From the NCBI GenBank assembly GCA_963662155.1, contig OY759271.1, positions 661,001-725,000 on the forward strand: 64,000 nucleotides of DNA. The letters run 5' to 3'. The stretch comes from Lamellibrachia columna (lineage: Eukaryota; Annelida; Polychaeta; Sabellida; Siboglinidae). Each line of letters begins with the position of its first letter. Position 1 is the first letter of the stretch. Both the position numbers and the translations under genes were made by a program. Positions 57,300-64,000 of this stretch are shown piece by piece. The notes beneath the pieces are model-generated. The model searched no databases, was not told the DNA's origin, and was given only the letters and a program-made list of their open reading frames with translations.

Positions 57300-57745
57300 A
57301 TGTGGTCTCTGTCATCCAATGGAAGATTTTGTGGAGACAATCCCTGAGCTAGTTTTGGAAGTGATTTGTATCTCATGTAGCCAAAATAGCATAGGTCTGT
57401 GATTTATTAGCATACACTTGGTGATCCAAGTTGTGACGTTGGATAACTGAGCCAAGTAGAGTAGCGTAGAGAGTGAAACACCCTGAGGAACATTACGTGA
57501 AGTAGGGAGCGTAGCTGAGAAACAATTCGCTATCTTCATTCTTTTGCATCTATCAGTTAAATATTATGAGAACCAGCTCTGTTCCAGATATGCCACACCA
57601 CATTGACACACTTTTAATAAGTTGTCCTGTGACCAATGGTATCAAATGCGGCAGATAGCTTCAGCAAGAAAATGGTCTCCTTCCATACACTTCCTGGACC
57701 CACTACCCAGTGTGTAGATCCGCTCAAGTCTGGTCAATAACAGAT
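57300..57745 (-). mobile_element. L2-like reverse transcriptase relic
   Basis: The minus strand reads FLLKLSAAFDTIGH (RT motif A, D-x-SAAFD) near 57680 and NVPQGVSLSTLLYLAQLSN (motif B, normally GVPQGSVLGPLLF) near 57500-57440. Several stops and shifts lie between them, with no catalytic YADD region left. It is an old relic. Confidence 0.6.
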
Positions 57746-58097
57746 TTAACACCTACACATGGTTCACTGAATGGTATTAATTCAGTCAACACTTGATCAT
57801 TTGCTGTGTCGCCAGAACAGTCTGCATTGATTGTCCTTAAACACTTCCAGGAGAAACCATATGGCAATATCTTCATTATGTTGGACCGTCGACTGCAACG
57901 GTATTTTTTTTAATAATACAATAAGTTATAACATTTATATAAATTAAATTTAACAAAGGTAATAATAAATACATTTGTATGTGGCCGTTTTCACGTACAG
58001 GGTACACTTTTGCCAAAATGAACTTTCCCGCCTAGTATTGAAATAATTAATGGTGTAATATTAATTCAGTCTAAATATATATTCCTTGCTCACTTAC
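57746..58097. other. Non-coding; nothing recognised
   Basis: Possibly more of the L2-like relic near 57750-57860, otherwise featureless. Confidence 0.4.
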
Positions 58098-58317
58098 CAT
58101 ATGCTTCTGGGAAAATCTTAGCTGATTGATGCACAACAACCAACTCACTTCTTCGTGGTGACGTACTACTCACGAGAGATGGAGTAAAGAGCTGACCCAT
58201 TGTGTCTGCAATGATATTAACAGATGTCGTCATTTCATCATCCCAAAAGCCAATAAATGAATGGGTCAAATTTTCTACAGTTTCTTTTAATGCAGGCCAT
58301 GTGAATATGTTACACAT
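58098..58317 (-). CDS. Exon-like segment, unknown protein
   Basis: A minus-strand frame from ATG 58317 to a GTAAGT donor (58097) encodes WPALKETVENLTHSFIGFWD, EMTTSVNIIADTMGQLF and RRSELVVVHQSAKIFPEAY. Codon composition looks coding. It may be a first exon or belong to the same gene as the segments at 59128 and 61960. The family is not recognised. Confidence 0.4.
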
Positions 58318-58629
58318 TTTTTTTTACAAATATCTTGTTACACATAGGTGTAAGAAAACCTGTCTACTTAAATGCTTCCTTTTCTGTCTGAATCAACCAA
58401 TGGTTCCATTCCAAAAATATATATAATTCGACCAAACATTACATCTATATTACACATCTGTTGAATACAAGTGGAATGATAGGATGAACATTTGAAGCAG
58501 TGTGCCGACGACCATAAAAGGATCAACATTTGCAGCAGTAAAAATACCCCAAAAAGCCATCTTGGTGCCCCCTGGGGCAAGACAGCTACCCATATACCTG
58601 GGGCAGTTCGGTCTACAACTCCTTCCCGC

Positions 58630-59107
58630 GTGTTTTTAATGCACGAGCAAGAGAGCTCTTTACACTTCTAGTAAGCTGTAATGTCCGTGAAAGACTAACC
58701 GGGTTGCGAGTGCAAAAATCACTTTACACTACAAGTCAGCTGTTATATCTGTATAGAGACTCACTGGTATGTAAGTGCAATAATTATTTGACACTTTGAG
58801 TCAGTTGTATGGCCTATATAAAGACTCACTGGTATGTGAGTGGAAGAATTTTTCAATTCGTGTCAGCTGTAATGTCGGAATAAAGACTGACTGGGCTGTG
58901 AGTACAACAATCACTTGACACTTCAACTAAGCTGTAATATCTGTGTAAAGACTGACTTGGCTGTGAGTACAACAATCACTTTACACTTCAAGTAAGCTGT
59001 AATATCTGTGTAAAGACTGACTGGGCTGTGAGTACAACAATCACTTTACACTTCAAGTAAGCTGTAATGTCTGCGTAAAGACTGACTTGGCTGTGAGTGC
59101 AATAATC
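58630..59107. repeat. ~65-bp tandem repeat, ~7 units, with hairpin
   Basis: The unit reads ctttacacttcaagtaagct, then gtaatatctgtgtaaagact, then gactgggctgtgagtacaac. CTTTACAC and GTGTAAAG pair around a 21-nt loop in the better units. Units become more diverged toward 58630. Confidence 0.88.
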
Positions 59108-59127
59108 AGCATGAGCCAAGAACTTAC

Positions 59128-59300
59128 GCTGTCGATGTTCTCATCCTTGTGTGGTTTGTCCCAGGTGACACCGACGCCGTCCTGTCGTGACGTCTTTACT
59201 GCTGGTACGTCAATTGTTGTGTAATCGAAAGGCTCTGTGTCGTCCACTGATGTAGTCATGTTGTGTACTGACTTTTGTGACTGAGGTTTGATGGTGGCAC
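59128..59300 (-). CDS. Exon-like segment, unknown protein
   Basis: Bounded by a tcattccag acceptor and AGC|GTAAGT donor. Encodes ATIKPQSQKSVHNMTTSVDD, EPFDYTTIDVPAVKTSRQDG, VGVTWDKPHKDENIDS. It starts in phase 1, matching the phase 1 end of the segment at 61960-62049. No domain was recognised. Confidence 0.5.
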
Positions 59301-59879
59301 CTGGAATGATGACATCAAGTCTATACAGGCAATACATATCAGTCAGTGTTGTAATTTGATCATTATAATATTTTACAGAAATTACAAAATAACTTAATTT
59401 AGAATTTTTTTTTTAACTGACAGAAAGCTGCTTGACCATTTAAAACAATCTATTCTCCAGAACAAAGAACGATGCTTTGGCAGTTCATTTAGAAGCATTT
59501 CCTTGTAATAAACGACCATTTGTCTAAAAGAATTGATAATGGTTGTACTAGTAAGTTAATATTGAAGAATTTCCCTGACAGGCAAACAGATTTGAGAGAA
59601 CGGAGAAAGGATGCACTGGCTGTTAAATGTAGTAAAATGCATATTGCCTCTCTCTCGCTGTCAGCTGTGGTTGCGACTATGACTGCTCACCTAGTTCGCA
59701 ATAAGTCCTCTCCAGATTGGTCTTTCATCGGAAACTAAGTACAACTGTTTGGCGTCTATATTTTATTTTCTGCAAGTTTCCCTTTACTATGTCTTTACTA
59801 TGACTAAGTTTTTGGCGACCGCTGTTTCTAGTACCTTCTGACAGTTGTGAGTGCTGTAAAAAGCTACTAAGCAACTAAG
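59301..59879. other. Non-coding; nothing recognised
   Basis: A 72-codon plus-strand frame at 59520-59738 lacks any recognisable feature. Confidence 0.4.
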
Positions 59880-60350
59880 TACAACTGATCGGATCCACAA
59901 AAAAGGGGGTGTCCAGTTTTCCAATAAAAAAAGTTATTACGTATCTTAATATATAATCTAATTTACTTAAATATATAATTCTTGTAATTCTAGATCCTGT
60001 CAAATTCTAGATCCTGACTTACCAAAGTTGTTACTGTGGATATACTGAAGGTGTGGTTCCACCCTCTCTATGGAGATAAACTTGAATGATGCCAAGGCCA
60101 CTGAGCCGGGCTGTGTGCTGGTCATGCCAAGGAATCAGGTCACGTTCCACGAATGTACATGGTTGTACTCAGAGCACACTGCAAACACAGCAGTGAGCTA
60201 CAGTGATTCACTTTCAATATTTCAAGGCCCTGATACTGGTAAGCCGCGTCATATCAAACTAAAGCTGATATGATCATAATCAATGCTTCAACTTGGATTC
60301 CTTGAAAAGAAAACCAAGCTTTTACTTGTATATTTTATAGAACTTTGGAT
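59880..60350. repeat. Dispersed repeat carrying an exon-like segment (copy 2)
   Basis: Partner of 12646-13110 with ~100 bp of extra sequence at 60130-60250. The minus-strand frame from ATG near 60127 reads MTSTQPGSVALASFKFISIE, RVEPHLQYIHSNNFG and meets a GTAAGT donor at 60022-60017. A TGA precedes the ATG by three codons. Confidence 0.7.
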
Positions 60351-60657
60351 GTCACAGTATATGTAAATGATGGCCCACTAAAAATCAACCCATAGATGTG
60401 ACATGGTCATCATCATGAAACAAAGCTTTTCCAGGTATATTTGAATATTTTCCAAAGAAATATACTTGATAATTGGACCTACCAGAGACGCAATGCTTCG
60501 TTGAAAACTGTGTGTACAGAGAACGTTTTGAAGAGCTGTGGCCCTGTCCAACTGACTCTGGTTGCTGCAGAATCATTTGCGCAGCTCCCGAAATTGTCCA
60601 GTAGGCTATCTCAATACATTTCCCACTCAGGGCTGAAAACAGTCGAGCAATGGACAA

Positions 60658-61812
60658 TAGATTTAACAAGATTTAACAAGATTTGCCATCCAAGCCAAAG
60701 GCCCAGATGGCAAGTGGACAAGGAAGCCATTGGCTTATCGAGAGTCCAACAATGTTCACCTACTTATAACCCGCCCTCCTGATATATGTGTCAACCTTGT
60801 TTTTAAACATATTCACGCTGCTAGCAGTTACACAATCTGTAGACAATTTGTTCCATTCATTTATTGTCCTCTGTGAGAACGAGTGCTTCCTGATGTCCAA
60901 TCTACATTGATCCTTTACTAATTTTACCTCATGTCCTCTAGTTCTGCTATCCTTCTTGAGTGAGAAAAACATATTTCTATCAATAATTTCATACCCATTC
61001 AATATCTTAAAAACTTCAATCTGATCTCCTCTTAACCTCCTTGTCTCTAGAGTTGTTAAACCACATTCTTTCAGGCGTTCTTCATAACTAAGGTCTCTAA
61101 GTTCTGGAATCATTTTAGTTGCTCTCCTTTGTATGCGTTCAAGCGTATCTATATCCTTCTTACGATATGGTCTCCATGCTTGTATACAGTATTCTAAATG
61201 AGGTCTAACTATTGCTTTATAAAGAGGTATAATTAACTTTTTTCCCTTGTATGTTATGTTTCTTCTAATCAATCCAAGAATTTGATTACCCTTTGAAGCT
61301 GCAATACCACACTGCTCTGAAACTTTCATATCAGCGCTTATTGTAACTCCTAAGTCCTTTTCTTTTACAGTAGTACCCAGAACAGTATCTCCCATTTTAT
61401 AGTTTACATTCAAGTTCCCATGTCCTGTATGTAGGCATTTACATTTCCCAAAATTGAACAGCATCTGCCATTTCTCAGACCATTTCACTAATCTGTCTAG
61501 ATCGTTTTGTAAATGTTGTTTATCACCATCAGTATTAACCTTTCTAAACAGTTTTGTGTCATCCACAAATTTCAGTACGTTACTTGTTATACTGTCGTCC
61601 AAGTCATTGATATAAATTAAGAATAATATAGGTCCTAGTACTGACCCTTGAGGTACCCCACTCAAAACCGATTTCCAATTTGAAACTTCTCCATCTACTA
61701 CAACTCGTTGTCTTCTGTCAGTCAGCCATTGTTCTATCCAGTCAGTTATGCTATCCCCGATACCATGGGCTTTTAATTTAAGTAGCAATCTTACCAAAAC
61801 AGCCCTGCTTCA
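60658..61812 (-). mobile_element. CR1/L2-like LINE, 5'-truncated, 345-codon intact frame
   Basis: An open minus-strand frame (61797-60760) begins inside the RT domain (LLKLKAHGIGDSITDWIEQW), just after where motif A should be. It continues with SGVPQGSVLGPILFLIYIND, the catalytic box FVDDTKLF (Val where many have Ala), KEKDLGVTISADMKVSEQC, LIIPLYKAIVRPHLEYCIQA, LERIQRRATKMIPELRDLSY, and ends RRAGYK. No stop or shift occurs in 345 codons, so it is a young insertion. The 3' end is a short array of aacaagattt units (60658-60683). It cannot be autonomous because the endonuclease and the first catalytic motif are missing. Confidence 0.85.
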
Positions 61813-61959
61813 AAGGAGCAACTTGCACATTAGCGTAACAAATATAATCAACACATCTAAATGAGACGTTAGTCATAATTGTAGTTGCTATGAATTAGTC
61901 AGAATTCATAACGTTTAGTTCTAACATTCTAGTCAAATGTAGCAAGCAGGGAGACTCAC
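61813..61959. other. Short non-coding interval
   Basis: Lies between the LINE 5' truncation point and the next exon-like segment. Confidence 0.4.
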
Positions 61960-62049
61960 CCGTGGTGGGGGCGAGATAGACACTGAGGGCTGTAACACAG
62001 TCCCTACTATGGTATTTCTCCTTCATACGCAGCGGGAACTTCTGCATGT
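61960..62049 (-). CDS. Exon-like segment, unknown protein
   Basis: The ctacctacag acceptor and CACGG|GTGAGT donor bound a 90-bp minus-strand frame encoding MQKFPLRMKEKYHSRDCVTA, LSVYLAPTT. It ends in phase 1 and could splice to 59300. The LINE at 60658-61812 would then sit in the intron. Confidence 0.5.
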
Positions 62050-62442
62050 CTGTAGGTAGCACGCAGAAACAACAACACTCAATCAGCTTTAGTTTTCAAT
62101 GTCTGCATACACATATTCTGTGTACTATATCTAACATATCAAGAAGTTTATGTTGGTCTGTCTGTTGTGTCCTATTCCCCTTCTGCCGAACATGGAGGGT
62201 CAAATGGGGAACCGTCCATATGGGCCCCCGGGGGTGGGGATTAAATTTTAAAATGATTTTATTTTGTTTTCTATGTCATCATAAAGATAATAAATATGGC
62301 TGCCTTTTTTCATCTCGATACCAGCATTACACCAACTACTGTCCTGTCAGTACACCAGCTTATATTAACTGTGTGGCCGTGATGAGAGTCCTTGTTGACC
62401 ACCACTGTCTGCGGGCCTGGGAAGCTTTGGTGGAATCTGATC
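62050..62442. other. Non-coding; nothing recognised
   Basis: A 159-codon plus-strand frame (62046-62525) runs into the LINE copy and has no consistent domain. Confidence 0.4.
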
Positions 62443-63769
62443 TGGGTTGTCGGAAGAGTTTCCAGTTAACATCGGTTAGAGGCAAGGAAGTGACCCATTA
62501 TTCTTTATCATGGTGGTGGCACTAATCAGCAGGAAGATCAGCATGAAGGATGTTCTCAGGAAGGGGATGTATGCAAACGATCTGGCCATGATAGCAGACA
62601 AAAAACAAGAACTACAGGAAGTGTTGGAGGAATGGAAGAGGGTGTTCAAGAAGCACGGACCGATAATGAGCCGGGAGAAGACAGAAGAGATGTGGGTTTG
62701 ACATCAGAGAGAGGACTTGAACATTACTTTGCATGATAAGGAGTTCAACCAAGTGGATGGCTTTGTGTAACTTGGAGGAATGGTTAATGAGGATGAGCAT
62801 TCAGAGGTAGAAATGCGATGCCGGATACAACAGGGAGCGAATGCTCGGGGAAAGGTAGAGGGAGTCATGTTGGACAGAAACATTTTGAAAAAGCTGAAAA
62901 GGAAAGTCCTTAGAGCATGTGTTACACAAGCATGCCTTAATCTGTATCTGGAGACAGTGGCGTTGACAGAACAACAACAGCAGCTGCAAGGTTGGTTTTG
63001 GTTTTGTCGAATAACACGAACAAAGAGGGTTGACGAAAGAAGGATGAACGACCTGAGGAAATATGTGATGCAACAAAACAGTTCAACAGGAAGATTGGTG
63101 AGAAGCAAGGTGAAATGGGCAGGCCACATGGTAAGGATGGATGCAGACATACTAGTAAAGAGAGTGGAAGAGAAAGGTGAAAAACATCAAGGATGCAAGA
63201 AAAGGGGAATGAACAGCTAAGATCGAAGGACTGCGTGAGGTGGGATTTGAGAAGATCAGGGGAAGATGAAAGATGGAGAGGGGGAAGATGAAATATGGAG
63301 AGGGGGCAGCCGATAGAAAAGTATGGAAAGAAAAAACAGAAAGAGTGACTCGACAATATTTTACCTGAACCTAACCCATCAACATCAGTGAAAAAAGAGG
63401 AAAAGCACCGTTAGTTTGGTAAAAAAAAGTTATGTTTAATAAATCCAATAATATGGTCAACATTTTCATAAGCACTGTATAAATTGCTTATGAGAAAAAA
63501 CATTATTTCAATAGAATATTTGCTAAATATTTACAAAATCAATCTCTCATATGTATCTCTGTTTGAGCAATATGCATTTTACCATATGGTTGTACTCATA
63601 TAAACGACGAACTCTTCTTGACTACAGCATGCTCATAAAAATCAAATATCCTTTGACAAGAAGGATGTACAGTGAAAGTATCAATAAAAACATTAAACAA
63701 ATCAATCTGATTACCAAAACATACGCCATTACTACTAAGCGCAAATACTGATTTATTAGAACAACTGTA
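62443..63769 (+). mobile_element. Dead LINE fragment, twin copy B
   Basis: Begins tgggttgtcggaagagttt like copy A at 52672 and stays colinear to caaatactgatttattagaa. It shares with copy A the YAND catalytic-box change, the stop after MWV and the stop in FV-LGG. It lacks the additional TAG that copy A has before MWV, and has its own 24-bp tandem duplication near 63256-63305 (gaagatgaaagatggagagg, then gg). The C-terminal frame 62780-63220 is open for 146 codons. Confidence 0.78.
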
Positions 63770-63904
63770 AAAGTTAGTTTCTCAATCTAATGTGACATTC
63801 TCCCCTCCCCCACAATTCATTGTTACAGTTTTTGCAATGTCTGTTTCACTCATAATCCAATGAATTTGCAAGAGCACCATGAATGGCCTGTTTCCAAGGC
63901 GGTT
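63770..63904. other. Short non-coding interval
   Basis: No feature was recognised between the LINE copy and the final repeat. Confidence 0.4.
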
Positions 63905-64000
63905 ATGTCTACTTATGACACCAACCTGTACCAACACACAAAGTGGGGATAGGCTAGCCCGATCCGATAGAAGTGACCCTTGATATTGTTCACTCTCGGT
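63905..64000. repeat. Dispersed repeat, copy 2, cut by window end
   Basis: Matches 10495-10585: caacacacaaagtggggata, then gatccgatagaagtgaccct, then ttcactctcggt. The remainder lies beyond the window. Confidence 0.65.

Overview
The window is animal nuclear DNA. It is AT-rich (roughly one third GC by eye), its genes are split by GT-AG introns, and it is full of non-LTR retrotransposon remnants, microsatellites, minisatellites and short repeats. No bacterial, plastid or mitochondrial organisation is visible. The repeat families (CR1/L2-like and RTEX-like LINEs, a tRNA-derived SINE with a conserved central domain, Mutator-like and Tigger-like DNA transposons) fit an aquatic invertebrate such as a mollusc, another lophotrochozoan or a lancelet. 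The species cannot be fixed from the sequence.

Layout. 0-2.2 kb: decayed C-terminal half of a Mutator-like transposase (+) convergent with a small His-Cys box (I-PpoI-like) nuclease ORF (-). 3.2-5.9 kb: a six-exon minus-strand gene with phase-compatible splice sites. 6.3-7.3 kb: a broken minus-strand gene carrying a His/Asp/Glu hexapeptide repeat. 7.7-10.3 kb: Tigger-like ends, a ~270-bp satellite and a CpG-rich repeat block. 10.5-17.3 kb: mostly non-coding, with a LINE ORF1 fragment, small repeats and two clear hairpins.

17.4-31.5 kb is the centre of interest. It holds a multi-exon minus-strand gene encoding a gypsy/Ginger-type integrase (zinc-binding HHCC module, DDE core, GPY/F module), then an exonic 33-bp minisatellite linker, a Ulp1/C48 cysteine protease, a chain of unrecognised C-terminal exons, a terminal exon with a stop and an AATAAA signal. 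About 7.7 kb of this gene is directly duplicated in tandem. Each copy carries different lesions, and the upstream copy has lost ~2.4 kb that includes the third catalytic residue of the integrase. Exon phases agree along almost the whole model, so I treat it as one gene that was coherent and is now probably a pseudogene, or is spliced selectively.

31.9-38.5 kb: three LINE remnants of different families. 38.5-40.5 kb: an SGNH-hydrolase-like ORF and the N-terminus of a second Mutator-like protein, both running into (TA)n tracts. 40.7-46.6 kb: hairpins, a SINE, a 27-bp minisatellite and broken exons of an unrecognised gene. 47.1-49.0 kb: a LINE with a PHD-like finger and a 2A-like NPGP motif. 49.7-55.2 kb: a 40-bp hairpin minisatellite, a 1.03-kb tandem duplication, a repeated ~440-bp unit around one of two twin dead LINE copies, and a GC-rich ORF of unknown origin. 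57-64 kb: an L2-like RT relic, a few exon-like segments, a 65-bp tandem repeat with hairpins, a 5'-truncated LINE with a long intact frame, and the second twin LINE copy.

All exon boundaries were read by eye from GT/AG signals, frame and family resemblance. No alignment or database search was run, so family names are recognition calls.
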